Positions 11,865-23,964 of a DNA stretch of 64,000 bases are shown here, piece by piece. Each line of letters opens with the position of its first letter. Position 1 is the first letter of the stretch. The notes below the pieces were generated by a model. It made no database searches and was not told the DNA's origin. It saw nothing but the letters and a program-made list of their open reading frames with translations. Source of the DNA: Siphonodentalium dalli. Taxonomy: Eukaryota; Mollusca; Scaphopoda; Gadilida; Siphonodentaliidae. The stretch is from assembly GCA_032622095.1 (NCBI GenBank), contig CP136061.1, forward strand, positions 47,499,797 through 47,563,796. The letters run 5' to 3'. The position numbers were made by a program, and so were the translations under genes.

Positions 11865-14028
11865 ACACTTCAAAAAACTGTCAGAACCAAAAACTGCCGA
11901 TAGATTTGATGATACATTCCACAAACAAGTCTCGGCTGATATTGAAGCTATTGAACAAATATGTCGTGCTAATACACCATCTTTAGAACCAGTCACACTG
12001 CATGAAATTAAAACAATTGTCAATAAGCTCAAACTAAATAAAGCAGCTGACTATGCTGGAATTACGGCTGAACACCTCAAATATAGCATAGAAGAAACTG
12101 CCCCAATAATCATGAACATCATAAACACTATATATGAAAAACGAGAAGTGCCAAAAGATATAAAAATCGGCATATTAACACCTGTACCAAAAAAGGACAA
12201 AGACCCAACAAAACCAGGGAATTACAGGGGCATAACTATCAGCTCCATAATATGTAAAATCCTAGAAGCAACCCTGCAAGACAAACTAGATAACATACTA
12301 TTACCATCACAAAATAAAATGCAACGTGGCTTCACTCAAGGCACATCACCCCTAGTTGCTGGGCTTATGATAACTGAAGCATACAATGAAAGCAAAGACT
12401 TAAATGAGACATTAATATTAGAAACCCTGGATGCTGAAAAAGCATTTGACGTTGTATGGCATAAAAGCCTACTGAGAAAACTTTTCATTGATGGGATCCA
12501 CAGCGACCTATGGCTACTTGTAAATTCATTACATCATGAGGCGAATACAAAGGTAAAATGGGGTGGATCATACTCCTCAGATATACTACTTCACCAAGGA
12601 ATAAGACAAGGGGCTAAATTATCAGCAATGCTCTATAAAAGATTTAACAACGACATGCTAAATCAGCTAAGTAATAATGCAGCTGGGTTTAAAATTGGCA
12701 CAATTGATATAACAGCCCCCACCTGTGCAGATGATGTAGCCATCTTAGCAAAAACAACATCTGATTTACAAACTCTCACAAGTATTGTATACAACAACTC
12801 ATGTAAAGATCGATTCGCAATGAACGCAACTAAATGCGAAATTGTCCAAATGAAAACATCTACACAAAAAATGAATGGTGAAATAAAAACTGTCCTAGGT
12901 GGAACTCCTGTTAATATCGTAGGCTCCACCAAACACCTAGGTGTAGAGCGTAATCCAACAAATACCCCAGATATCCCAAAACGAATAACAATGGGCAGAC
13001 GAACCCTATACTCCTTGATGGGTACAGGGCTACATGGAACAAACGGTATATCACCAGTAATAGCATACCAAATGTGGAACACTTTTGTCATTCCTAGAAT
13101 GCTGCATGGTATAGAAATCCTACATATGAAAAAAAAAGACACAGATGAACTCGAACGTTTCCAACGAAAAACCATGAGACAACTGCAGAGTTTATCAACA
13201 CGCACAGCAAATGCTGCTACAAATGCACTTATTGGAGCTATTCCCATCCAAGGCACTATAGATCTCAAAATTACAACATTCTATATTAATATAGCCAAAA
13301 CACACAACTCTGCAGAGCGAGATCTTGCAATAAGGCAACTTATCATGAAAAATGACAACAGCCATAGCTGGTTTATACATGTCAGAGACATACTTTCCAA
13401 ATATACCCTTCCTGACCCACTGCATATCATAAACACCATCCACAGTAAGGAAGATGCCAACAAATGGAAAACAATATGTAAAAAAGCTATATACCAATAT
13501 TGGCATGATATTAATGACAGAGAGTTCTCCAGTAAAACAACATTGGCAATGATCAAACTGCAAAAAAATTCCAGCAGCAAATGTCATCTTGTATGGGATT
13601 CATCAAAATACTCGCCCGCTGCCACAAAAAAGGCTATTATAAAAACATGGTTGATGACAGACACTTATTTACTACAAATAAATAGAAAAAGATTCAGACA
13701 AAACCTGACCTCTGCCATATGTCCACTATGCAAACTAGCTGATGAGGACAGAATACACTTCATTTCACAATGTACGAACACTAGTAACCAACGACATCGT
13801 TACATACAAAAACTCAAATTATGTCTCTCAAAAACTACCACTGACAAATACATTATTGATCAACCAGAACTCTTAACTCAATTAACCTTAGACTGCACAA
13901 AACTAGAAACCTGGAACCTCATCGATATAGAAAAAGAACAAATTGAAAAACTGGCAAGAAATTTCTTATACTCAATCCATGTGCATAGAGTAAACACTTT
14001 GAAAACAGAAGCAGACAAGCACATATAA
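11830..14028 (+). CDS. Reverse transcriptase of the LINE, 732 codons
   Basis: RNA-dependent DNA polymerase of a non-LTR retrotransposon. Visible blocks: the LKLNKAADYAGITAEHLK motif (residues about 66-84), PVPKKDKDPTKPGNYRGITI (118-137), LDAEKAFDVV with the first catalytic Asp (about 200-209), GIRQGAKLSAMLY (257-269), and the CADD box replacing the usual Y/F-x-DD (about 299-302). Then a KHLGV thumb-like motif, and a C-x2-C...H...C zinc motif near residues 631-651. The ATG at 11830 is probably not the original start, because upstream sequence belongs to the same protein in another frame. The frame is long and uninterrupted, so the insertion may be fairly young. Confidence 0.85.
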   Translation: MDTEQMMDGWFKHFKKLSEPKTADRFDDTFHKQVSADIEAIEQICRANTPSLEPVTLHEIKTIVNKLKLNKAADYAGITAEHLKYSIEETAPIIMNIINTIYEKREVPKDIKIGILTPVPKKDKDPTKPGNYRGITISSIICKILEATLQDKLDNILLPSQNKMQRGFTQGTSPLVAGLMITEAYNESKDLNETLILETLDAEKAFDVVWHKSLLRKLFIDGIHSDLWLLVNSLHHEANTKVKWGGSYSSDILLHQGIRQGAKLSAMLYKRFNNDMLNQLSNNAAGFKIGTIDITAPTCADDVAILAKTTSDLQTLTSIVYNNSCKDRFAMNATKCEIVQMKTSTQKMNGEIKTVLGGTPVNIVGSTKHLGVERNPTNTPDIPKRITMGRRTLYSLMGTGLHGTNGISPVIAYQMWNTFVIPRMLHGIEILHMKKKDTDELERFQRKTMRQLQSLSTRTANAATNALIGAIPIQGTIDLKITTFYINIAKTHNSAERDLAIRQLIMKNDNSHSWFIHVRDILSKYTLPDPLHIINTIHSKEDANKWKTICKKAIYQYWHDINDREFSSKTTLAMIKLQKNSSSKCHLVWDSSKYSPAATKKAIIKTWLMTDTYLLQINRKRFRQNLTSAICPLCKLADEDRIHFISQCTNTSNQRHRYIQKLKLCLSKTTTDKYIIDQPELLTQLTLDCTKLETWNLIDIEKEQIEKLARNFLYSIHVHRVNTLKTEADKHI

Positions 14029-14356
14029 AATGACAAACTAGCCGAGCTGTACAGGCAAAACAACTACTTGTAAATATTCTTGTCAACACGACAATTTTAA
14101 CTATACCAATCTTAAAAACAAAACAAAAATATACATGTACATATGTACATATGAAAGCTCAACTTAAAAGTTTTTAAGTGCAACTTACGCACACACAAAT
14201 CTTTTAACTCACTAGTACCACAATTTTACCAACTATTTTATCATTACTGTAGTTTTACCTGGTCTTATTTGACTTATTTTTACTTCCATTATTTTTATAC
14301 CCATTATAATGGGGTGCTCCTCACTTAAAGGAGGGAAATCCACAACAAGCAAGCAA

Positions 14357-14485
14357 TAGACACGTTTAATATCAGCGCGTGCGATGACGTCACGGCGTTC
14401 TTCAGATAACTTGCGATCGCTGTAGTTTATGATTGTTGTTTTCGATGAATATTTCGCATTGCTTCGGGTTTATTTGATCATGTGA
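14357..14485. other. Short spacer after LINE
   Basis: No gene or repeat recognised between the LINE tail and the next foldback. Confidence 0.4.
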
Positions 14486-14640
14486 TAAAAGGTATCTCAC
14501 ACTCGTCCTATTTTATACGTAATTTATCAACCTCGTCCTCTAAATTCTATTTGAGCCTCGGTAAACCTCGGCTCAAATCGAATTTAGTGAACTCGGTTGA
14601 TAAATTCCGTATAAAATAGGAACTCATGTGAGATCCTCTA
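14486..14640. repeat. Foldback element
   Basis: Imperfect palindrome: arms share cctattttata-g-aatttatcaac and a taaattc-atttgagcc-cgg core. The loop is only a few bases, at about 14563. Likely a small MITE. Confidence 0.7.
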
Positions 14641-14644
14641 TATG

Positions 14645-14800
14645 TGCCTGACCTGATTAAGGAACAGGTATTAAGAAATATATTACATGCACTGCTTTAT
14701 TGATGTTATAAATTTCCATGTCATAACATCAAAAAGTTGCCAGGTTTTGTACTGGTGGAATGATCTCTACGTGCGAAGCTAAGAGTATAGATTCATGGTA
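14645..14800 (+). repeat. Fragment of MITE family B
   Basis: The phrase ctgattaaggaacaggtatt followed by aagaaatatattac matches 20985-21025 and 56510-56550, where it lies in the flank or end of family B copies. Confidence 0.55.
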
Positions 14801-15518
14801 TGATCTAAGGTTAATGCTGTCAAGTCTGTGCAATTTGTTTCCCGTTCACACTGGTTACCCATGTTAAGAATTTTATGGTAAAGAGCGCGACCCCGGAAAA
14901 TTTACTATACATTTAGAAAATAAGCATCAGCTTTTTGTAATTTCAGAGGATGATCGGCTCTCTGAAGAAGAATTTCTCGAAGTACAATGGAACCTAGAAC
15001 CCGACATGGAATGAGAGGCGTCGAGAATCAAGAGGTGACATGGAACCTCATCCCAGCACCGAGAATAAAGAGGTGACATGGAACCTCACCTCATACATCG
15101 AATGAGAGGTGCTAAAGAACTGATATCTCAACCAGGAGAGATGGAAAACAATCTGCATTTTCTTTTAGTCGTTAGAAACAATGACTCCAACAGATGAAAC
15201 AAACTGTTGCCAGCCTAATTTGTTTTAAAAATTTGTAAACATTTAATATTAATGGCGGTATATTTATGAATAAATTATCTTGTAAAAAAATCTGCTGTTC
15301 AAACACAAATACAGTATTCATTATTAGTCGCTATGCATTACTACCCCATGTACACACGTCAACCCTATATGAGCAATAGAGAGTTTTCCTTATCAGCGTA
15401 TATAGAGCATAGGGCAACTGGTACACAGGGGTAACCTGACCAAGGGAATATCATGGAATAGGCGCCTTTCACCTCGGGTGACTTAAAGGGTGTAACTTTA
15501 TCAGGACATGTCATTTAT
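14801..15518. other. Stretch without recognised gene
   Basis: Contains a small local duplication (agaggtgacatggaacctc at about 15030 and 15070). No conserved frame or RNA gene seen. Confidence 0.4.
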
Positions 15519-15900
15519 GAGAATTTTGTCTTACACACGTGAAGTTGGAACGGATGAATTTTACACTCTAAAGACAATGCCAAATAAAATAAAAAGGTCA
15601 CCGATGACATGTAGAAAAAAGATGGTTCCTTATTAGGTTGGCTTTTTCAGAACCCCAAAAAAATGCAAAAATCCTTCTGACAAAGATAAAAAAAAATATG
15701 CTTACTTATACCACGTAAAAGGTTGACTAACCACAATGTTCCCCGACACGGTGGCTAACTGAAGGATTGGCTATGTTCGGAATAAAAATCATCATCCGGA
15801 AACCTCAAATGTTGAAAATCAAGAAAAATCGGCAAACTAAGGGCCATAACTGTGGTGGGAAAAAAAATAATTTGTCAATATTTATTATTGCGCGATCGAG
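15519..15900. repeat. Interspersed repeat, mollusc-type
   Basis: Begins with attttgtcttacacacgtga and includes gaacggatgaattttacact, shared with 19090-19170. It also includes ggttggctttttc-gaacc and a gtggc-a-ctgaagg end shared with 19912-20050. Non-coding. Confidence 0.5.
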
Positions 15901-16385
15901 CTGAAAATCAAGAAAAATCGACAAAATGACAAGAACTCTGCCAATTGCAGATTCCAATGATGGTTAATATCAGTGTAAAGTTTTTTAAAAATTGACTGGA
16001 AAATGACAGAATACAGGTACGGACAAGATGCATCAAATTATGTACGATTTTATGTCGAAAAATGGTAATAACTCTGCCAAAATGACTCCGACTGAACTCA
16101 AAATCGCAGGTGTCCAGGTTCCCATGCTGGTTGACATCTGTGCCAAGTTTTAAAAAATTCAAGTTGACAGGAAAATGACGGAATACAGACTCGGACAAAA
16201 GATGCATTCCAGGGTGTACGATTCTATGTCGAATAATGCCAATAACTCCGCCAAAATGAGTCCGACCTAACTCAAGATCGCAGGTACGCAGGTTGCCATG
16301 CTGATGGATATATGTGCAAAGTTTAAAAAATTTTTTATCAGAAAATGACAGAATATACAGGCTCGGACAAAGTTCCAGACTGATG
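15901..16385. repeat. Tandem repeat of about 170-180 bases, three copies
   Basis: Each unit contains taact(c/t)(t/c)gccaaaatga, aaaatcgcaggt or equivalent, gccaagttttaaaaaatt and gaaaatgac-gaatacag. Units are about 15-20 percent diverged, so the array is old. Confidence 0.6.
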
Positions 16386-19077
16386 GATGGACTCAGATGA
16401 GTGCTATTACGACAATTAAATCAGAGATTCTGTGGTGGTCGAGTTATGGCTATGGTTGAGTAGGACCCAACAAACCAAACTCGGTTGAAATCGGATTACA
16501 TTTATCATCAAGCTAAGTAGCAAAATAAGACACTCAGGAAACAATCTTCGAGGCAGAACTCCGGAAATAACAATTTGTGCAGGACAGATATTTGAAGAGA
16601 ATCATGAGTAGGCGCCATTATCAATTTTTTTCTTCAAATCAATGAGGGAGGGAGGGTTTTATTTTTATTTTTTTCTGCGCATAGTAAGCATGGACAAAGA
16701 TACCTTCCTCTGTCTAGTAATAACCAGAAAGGTAGAGGGAACTGTTATGCATATAAACTCATTTAGTCTTATATAAAAATGACATTGTACTACCAGTGTA
16801 TGACTGGGATTACCCAGGGGGGGGGGGGTCTGCAAAAAAATTCCGTATATAGGGCCGGGGTGGGTGGGTGGTCCAGAGGCGGAAAAAATGGTGCTTGTAA
16901 TTTTTTTCCAAAATGGTTTTTTTTCAAACAATTTACAAGTACTGACCATGTAATGTTGTTTGTAAGCATGTTAGTACCATGCTTGTTGGTATAGGGCTAT
17001 ATAGGCAGTTAAAGTGACTCTTTAGCCTCAGATTTAGCAACATTCTGGATTTCACAGTATCCCGGACCATGCACTTCACAGTGGACCACCGTATTAACGT
17101 TCAGGAAACTTATGATCAACGGAAGAAATATTTAGTAACAAAATTAACATATTACCCAGTTGTATTCTCTGAATAAAAGTAATAAAACAAAAAAACTCTT
17201 ATCACAAATTGGATACTACATGGTGAATACTCAATGATGACTACTAGTAGATATCATTAACCTGATTGTTGCATAACATGAAATTGAAAAGGGTATCTCA
17301 TAAGTTTCTAATGTCTGAAATACTGTCTTGTTCTGGCATGTAATCAAATTAATTTCTTCTGGTTATTTCTCATCTTGAATGATTGCTAGTATAATGTTAA
17401 TTTGCAACAATTATCCAAATAAAACTGAATTGGTTATGATGAATGACATTACTGTTTACTGCTCAGACAATCCCAAATGAAGGTGACGCTATTCTCATTG
17501 AATTTCCGAAATTCATCTGGGAGCTTTACTACTCAACAAGACGAAAATACTAATTGTATACTGTTATCACTTACAAATAGATGAAACTGAAATAATGTGA
17601 TGCATTCAGATGCATTGAGAAATGACATTCAATTCTTCATTCTGGTCTATCACCATACCAAACCACATCAAAATTTGACAACCGACACTTAACTTATATT
17701 GCTAAATCTTTGTATGGACTGAATTTCATAAAGTCGAACAGGGCCCATAACTCTGATAGGCATTGGTGATCACAACCCGCGATATTATGCATATTCGTCC
17801 CCCATTTCTGGTCCGTCACCATGCCATTGGGCATCAAAATATGACAACCGACTCTTGACTTAAAATTCAAAATGTTTGTACGGACAGACGGCTCGAGACG
17901 TCAACTATATACCCACCGACTAATATCGGGCAGTATAATAACCATATATCTATGTGTATACCTAACCAAAAAACAATTCCCCTCCCCACCCCATCCCGTT
18001 GGATAAGACTAAAGAGTTCTTTGATCATGCACATATAATTGTGGAACCCCTGACCTGTTTACCACTATTTACACTGGCCAGTGTTCTCTGTCAGACACAA
18101 CACACTCGATATATTAAGGCTATAATGGGGTCTAGGGCAATTTGTGACATATAGTGTACCTATATACACAATGCTTAATTAATATTGTTGTTAGATACTG
18201 AAAACACCAGGAAACACATGGAAATACAGTATATTTTTCGTTTTTCTGATCTGTGTTTACCAATTAGTAAGGCAGTTAACACAGTTATTGAAGAACGGCT
18301 AAAAAAAACCTCTGAAATTTTGATAAAAACATGAGAAACAGGGGGTGGGTCCCCAAAATTTTGGAGGAAAAAAATATTTTTTTTGCAAAAATGGGGTGGT
18401 GGGTCCCTCGAGGTCGAAAAAAAACTTTTTGGGCCCTATATGTGCAATTTTTTTCCAGACCCCCCCCTGGGATTACCTAACAATATATAATGCCCCTGAC
18501 ATTAACTACTGTTATTGTTGTCTAAAAACTGATACCTCCCCATTCTAATATGTGATCCTGGATTTAGTCCTGTGACTTTCAATTGTATAAAGTTACAATT
18601 AGTGTGAGTTGTTCACAATGACTAATTGTAAGAAGAGCGTGAGGATCAGCTAATCATTTTCTTAATTGTAGTCATCTACTTCATGTTGTAAGCCTGCAAG
18701 TCACTTTTTAACACATTAGATGTTAGAGCTCAATGCACACTAACACATATCTGCTATGGACATGTTGATAAAATCCACAAAAAAAAAGAAGTTTTTTTTG
18801 TTGTTTTCAAATTAATTTTTTCGTAAGTTTTTTTTTCATAACATCAGGCATTGCAATAAAAAGGCCTAATGCGGCCCTTTTTATTCAATGCGGCGGGGCC
18901 TGAGAACCAAAACTTTTTTTTTTGGCCTAATAGGGTTGTTAAAGTTATTGCGCTTACATAATAACATGGACGGAGGAGGGACAGATGGATGCCCACTCAC
19001 CATCATTCATCAAATTAATAGGTCTAGTTTGTTAACGAAATCTCAACATATTTCACTGGGCAATAACTAATGTACAA
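16386..19077. other. Repeat remnants, no gene
   Basis: Two related segments, 16790-16920 and 18340-18475, share ccccaaaattttggagg / ttttttccagac-like G-rich and T-rich pieces around aaaaaatggtg. A diverged 'ccataactctgatagg' repeat lies at 17735-17930. No exon or RNA gene recognised. Confidence 0.4.
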
Positions 19078-19620
19078 AAATCTATACATATTATTGAGAC
19101 AATTTGTCTTACAGTAACACAGAACACACATGTAAAGTTGAAACGGATACATTTTGCATTCTAAAGGCCATAACATGCCAACAAGAGCATCGCTACGGAA
19201 TGGAAAAATACGCCCATGGTAATTTCAACACAGGGCCATAACTATGGTGAAAATTAGCGGGCGGAACCCAAATTCGAACATGACCTGTTTTACCTGCTAA
19301 TTAACTCACATAGCAAATTTTTTTCTGTTCAGTTCAGACTTACTAAAGTTATCATCTGGAAATGAAAATTAAGTGCAAATTCCAACAAAAGGGGCCGTAA
19401 TTTCTCTGGTGAACATTAGCGGCGGGAACCCAAATTTGAACTTGACCTGTATTATGTGCTGGTTATCCAACATAATTTTTTTTATTCCATTCAGTTCAGA
19501 CTTACTAAAGCTATCATCCGGAAATGAAAAAAACGAATGGACAGACAGATGGATGGCTGGATGGATGGACGGACGGACCAATAACATATTACGTCCCATT
19601 TTTTCAAAATGAGTGAATAG
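19078..19620. repeat. 'gggccataactctg' family repeat, two tandem copies
   Basis: Diverged copies carry gggccataac or gggccgtaat, a-cccaaat-cgaac-tgacctg and a ggatgg-cggacgg tail near 19550. This non-coding family recurs at 29814-30650, 35270-35440, 44640-44990, 47450-47935 and 60470-60890. Confidence 0.65.
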
Positions 19621-19658
19621 GTTGCCGACCACATGTCACCCGAAACAATACGGTTTCA

Positions 19659-19910
19659 TAACCATTCCATGGCTGCGCTGGTGCAGCATTAAAGATCCTG
19701 TGCCAGTGCATTCTTTTATATATGCGAGTCTCCCATAGTCTCTCATATATAAGAGAATGCACTGGCTTACAAGGTCAAGGTAAATATTGTTAGGCTAAAT
19801 TATTCTCTTATATATGCAAGGTCCCTATGGGAGACTCGCATATATAAGAGAATGTATTGGCACAGGGTTTTCACAAAATTTCAGGAAGCTCCAGTCATGG
19901 AAGGGTTAAG
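19659..19910. repeat. Hairpin MITE, family A2
   Basis: The arms gccagtgcattcttttatat and atataagagaatg-attggc form hairpins around gcgagtctcccatag. The termini read ccattccatg and tcatggaagggttaa. Other copies are at 20100-20285, 58954-59186 and 61995-62240. Confidence 0.7.
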
Positions 19911-20089
19911 AGGTTGGCTTTTTCGGAACCAAATTTTTTTTACTTTGGTCAAAATCCTTCAAAGATTGAATTGAAAAAAGTTGATAAATTGTGAAAAATA
20001 AAAGATCGCTGACAAAAATGTCCCGACGAAGGTGGCAGGTTTGAAGGATTTATGGGTTTCAGATCCCTTGTGTTGTGTATAAAAACAAG

Positions 20090-20285
20090 ACAGTCAATGA
20101 CTGGAGACTCTCACCAGACCATAGGGAGCCTCACATATATAAGAGAATACAATGGCCTAACAATATTTACCTTGACCTTGCAAGCCAGTGCATTCTCTTC
20201 CTATGGGAGACTCGCATATATATGAGAATGCACTGGTACAGGATCTTTAATGCTGCACCAGCGCAGCTCCGTCATGAAAGGGTGA
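20090..20285. repeat. Hairpin MITE, family A2
   Basis: Same family as 19659-19910: gggagcctcacatatataag, aatacaatggcctaacaata, and ending gcaccagcgcagctccgtca then tgaaaggg. Confidence 0.7.
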
Positions 20286-20779
20286 AAAGCTAGAGTGAAC
20301 ATATATAATGCCATGAATTTCTACTCTGCATGTAGAGATAAAATTCTAACAGTTCAAAACTTGGAAACATTAGAACATTGAAAAAATAATTGGGTAATAA
20401 ATTTTAGTTAAAGACATATTATGGACTTGTTCGGGTGCATTAAACCATTAAGTTAGTATTCAGGCACTATGCCAACTGGAAGAATGTAGCATTCTACTAC
20501 GTCGCATAAAATCCAACGCAATTTGACCATACCACTCCATAGAAAACATCATCTGAACTACGCCCAATTGTAAATATTTACTTCTCGATTCAGGACGCGA
20601 TATTGGCGATATAGTAACGAAAAAAATTTCGCACCGAGAGTCACTGAATTTAATTAATATATAATAATGACGGCGTGTGTTGTCAGTTTGGATTTAATAT
20701 TTGTAAAAATAACTAATTTGAGCAAGATTATCCTCCATTTCTATTTGATCACCCCTACCGGAGTGTTTCACATCACTTT

Positions 20780-21150
20780 GATACCTGTTCCTTAAGAACG
20801 TATTTCACAACATGTGAAGGTCCCAGCTCGAGATTACATGATTTAGGCAACTTTCGTTAGCCGATTTCGCAATAAACATTGAATTGATAAACTGATGAAA
20901 ATTTCATAATTATAAGCAATGCGCAATCAGCTCACAAGTTTCCTAAATCATGCAATCTTGTGCTGGGGCCTTCACATACTGTGGAAATCATTAAGGAACA
21001 AGAATATTAAGAAATATATTACCTGCATTATTGTTTTAATGTTATATAAAGTTCCTCCCCAGAACACTGAAAATTTCACAGGGTTTGATCTGGCAGAATA
21101 TAACTTCTACAGGCGAAGTGAGAGTTGAGATTCATGGCATGATCTAGAGT
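20780..21150. repeat. MITE family B copy
   Basis: Opens with gatacctgttccttaagaac and has near-inverted ends. The inside cattgaattgataaactgat and aattataagcaatgcg match 10670-10730 and 54910-54960. The inverted partner ccttcacatactgtggaaat corresponds to caacatgtgaaggtccca. Confidence 0.6.
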
Positions 21151-21224
21151 GCACGGGGCTGGAAATCTGGCGTGGGTGGTTACATCTCTCGTGTTCAGAC
21201 TGTACAAGTTTTATGTAGCATATG

Positions 21225-21560
21225 TGTTTTTTCACCCAGAGGGTGAATTTAGTGATGCTACCCCGCAACAGCAGGCTAGCATAACTAAATTCACTATCTA
21301 GGGACCTCATTCTGCTTAGGCCTCATCTTCTGGGACATATCAATATCAAATTAACATTGTTTTAGTTGCTTGTTCCCTTCTGTTCAGTTTCTACATCCCC
21401 ATGTTTGCAGAAGATAAAATGCATAAATGAGGTGACTAACTTCATCTGGGGAACTTCAATCTGATCCAAGGTCTCCCATAGCAGTTGAGGGGTCACTAAA
21501 TTCACTTTCTGGGGGGACCTCATTCTGCAAATGATAGACAAGCTATTTCAAGACTTGTGC
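21225..21560. repeat. MITE family C copies (partial)
   Basis: Contains gagggtgaatttagtgatgc, a gggctagcat core, tagggacctcattctgctta and tctcccatagcagttgagg. These match the full family C element at 57526-57951. Confidence 0.7.
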
Positions 21561-22194
21561 CAACGTAATTCTATTTTGAAATAGCCCTGTAGTGTTGTCA
21601 GTCAGAGATATCGCCCGCCATTCAATATTAATTTCCATGATTATATTCATGTTTTTATGTCTGATAAAGTTCGCAACTTCACTCTGAACAATATTCTTAA
21701 TTGTCACACTCTGATGGAGATAAAACTGTTTTGATAATTGATCAGTGCGTCGATAACAATTAAGTTACTTGTGGTTAGAAGCCATAATAAATTGGTAAAT
21801 TTTTCTAACATATGCTTAATGAACAATTCAGAATTTATCTTGGAACCAGTGCTGTATTTCAACATGCCCCTGGAAATTGAGGAAACCAGACCTAACAAAA
21901 ATTGAAATAAAAGATATCTCAGTAATCAAAAGATAAATATCTTCATCTTTAAATGTTAAAGAAACATGGCTTTTAAGAAACGCCATAATTAACTTAACTT
22001 GCTAATATGTATCCAGTCCTTCGATTTTGAAAAATGCAGGCAGTTTATTGTGCACCCGATTTTGGATCCAGGTGCTCAATTTTGCTTTGGTGCACCTACC
22101 GGGAAATAACCATATGCATGTACATGTAAACAAGTATATAATACACTCATTGTAACTTTACTTTCTGCTATTTTAATAAAATAAAACTTCTAAC
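21561..22194. other. Stretch without recognised feature
   Basis: AT-rich, no exon-like block or known repeat seen. Confidence 0.4.
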
Positions 22195-22730
22195 AAAATA
22201 GAAGTGTTCATGGTTGGTTACTTCACCAAAATAGAAGTGTTCATGGTTGGTTACTTCACCAAAATAGAAGTGTTCATGGTTGGTTACTTCACCAAAATAG
22301 AAGTGTTCATGGTTGGTTACTTCACCAACATAGAAGTGTTCATGGTTGGTTACTTCACCAAAATAGAAGTGTTCATGGTTGGTTACTTCACCAAAATAGA
22401 AGTGTTCATGGTTGGTTACTTCACCAAAATAGAAGTGTTCATGGTTGGTTACTTCACCAAAATAGAAGTGTTCATGGTTGGTTACTTCACCAAAATAGAA
22501 GTGTTCATGGTTGGTTACTTCACCAAAATAGAAGTGTTCATGGTTGGTTACTTCACCAAAATAGAAGTGTTCATGGTTGGTTACTTCACCAAAATAGAAG
22601 TGTTCATGGTTGGTTACTTCACCAAAATAGAAGTGTTCATGGTTGGTTACTTCACCAAAATAGAAGTGTTCATGGTTGGTTACTTCACCAAAATAGAAGT
22701 GTTCATGGTTGGTTACTTCACCAAAAAGAT
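22195..22730 (+). repeat. 33-bp minisatellite, 16 copies
   Basis: Unit aaaatagaagtgttcatggt then tggttacttcacc, 33 bases, almost perfectly uniform (one A-to-C change in copy 4). Because 33 is a multiple of three and the unit lacks stops in one frame per strand, both strands show long repetitive frames (VFMVGYFTKIE on plus, HFYFGEVTNHE on minus). These are very likely artefacts of the array. High uniformity means recent expansion or homogenisation. Confidence 0.95.
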
Positions 22731-23053
22731 CCTTCCTGGGATTTTTGTTCACGGCACTGAGTCGGATCAAATTTTTAATTTCAGTCATTATGGCATATCA
22801 GTAAACTGTACCATATCCTCATTCCCATTTCATACGTGCCAGTGTATGAATCTCTCACACTTGCATTAGCACCACATACAAAATCAATGATTGTTTTGAC
22901 AGCGTCTCTTTCATTGCTTTGACTCTGCAAAACATGCATTTGAATAGTATACACTGACCGTGATGAACCGTCCAAACACACTTCGTTGTATAAGCTTTGA
23001 AGCTACGACTTCTCAGATGATCATTGTTAATCTAACCCTTGCTGAGCTGCATT

Positions 23054-23515
23054 TTATTAGTTAAAGATACATAATCCGATTAAGTGCCCCTTAATTACTA
23101 TTTATTTGGATTCGGTCAGATTCGGGGGTAAAAAATATTTGATTCGAGTCGAGGATCCCACCTCAGAGTTATTAGATATCAATTTTTAAAATCTATTATT
23201 TTTCACCATCGAGAATTATTAGTGGCCCAGTAAACAGTTGACGAGCCGACAATCTCGGACCAAATTGCAGATAAAGATGGACAACTATAAAATAAAGTGA
23301 CCTTCTGTTGATAATAAGGCCAAATTTTGTCGAACAACATGTTGATAAATAACACGTTTCGGGCAATTTTATACTATAGTTGACAGTGGTTAGCATTATT
23401 TTTGGGCAATTAATCAATTCCGATAACTGAAGCGGCATTTCTAAAAATATTGTTGTTGTTGGAATCTGACTATATGGGGACCATCAAATCAGATTGAGTA
23501 GCTTTAAGTATTGAG
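23054..23515. repeat. MITE family D-related copy
   Basis: Ends resemble an inverted TTAAAG-TAC-CAATC-GAT. The inside (23205-23500) matches 38705-38995 closely, for example atacacgtttcgggcaatt-like text and gggcaattaatcaattc. Non-coding. Confidence 0.7.
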
Positions 23516-23964
23516 TCAACTCAGCCAAGATCATGAGGAGCACAACTTTTCAATTGCAGATGTGGCATCCACGCAAGCATAATTGTGCTCCTCAATGTCG
23601 AAAGACAAATTCATTGATAAAGCGCTGAAAATACGTGTTTTGTTTCTTATACTTTTCAATACATTTGAGATCGTTACATTTGGGCCGTTCAATTATTTTA
23701 ATCAGCGGTCACGTAAAAATTGCACTTTTAGATCATGGGAAGAAACTCTAGAGCTGTCTTAGCTCTGAAACGTTTATGGTACTACATAATTTTGATGATT
23801 AAAACAAAAAGAAAGCAGTGTTTGAAGTTTTTAAATAATTCCATGTTAAGATAACACAATATAACTTTTCCGGATAGTTACAAGTTATTCCGTTTCCGAT
23901 TCCAGAATTACAATGAATACAAATGGCGTAAATAGTGTTTGGGTCCCGGATATTGTGTTCAAAG

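Larger units (their letters stand above)
11346..14356 (+). mobile_element. 5'-truncated LINE (non-LTR retrotransposon)
   Basis: Carries the linker after the missing endonuclease, a reverse transcriptase and a C-terminal zinc-knuckle region, then a roughly 330-base 3' tail that appears to end near ...cacaacaagcaagcaa (about 14356). There are no LTRs, no apurinic endonuclease domain upstream, and a reading-frame break at about 11840. It is a dead-on-arrival or decayed copy. The clade is not resolved; domain order and the C-x2-C zinc motif fit the CR1/Jockey/I-like range. Boundaries are approximate. Confidence 0.8.

Noticed and set aside
12663-13587. Minus-strand ORFs of 201, 130 and 99 codons
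   Set aside because: Antisense shadows of the LINE reverse transcriptase.
22168-22869. Two long repetitive ORFs (206 codons minus, 221 codons plus)
   Set aside because: Generated by the 33-bp array, whose length is a multiple of three; both strands open equally.
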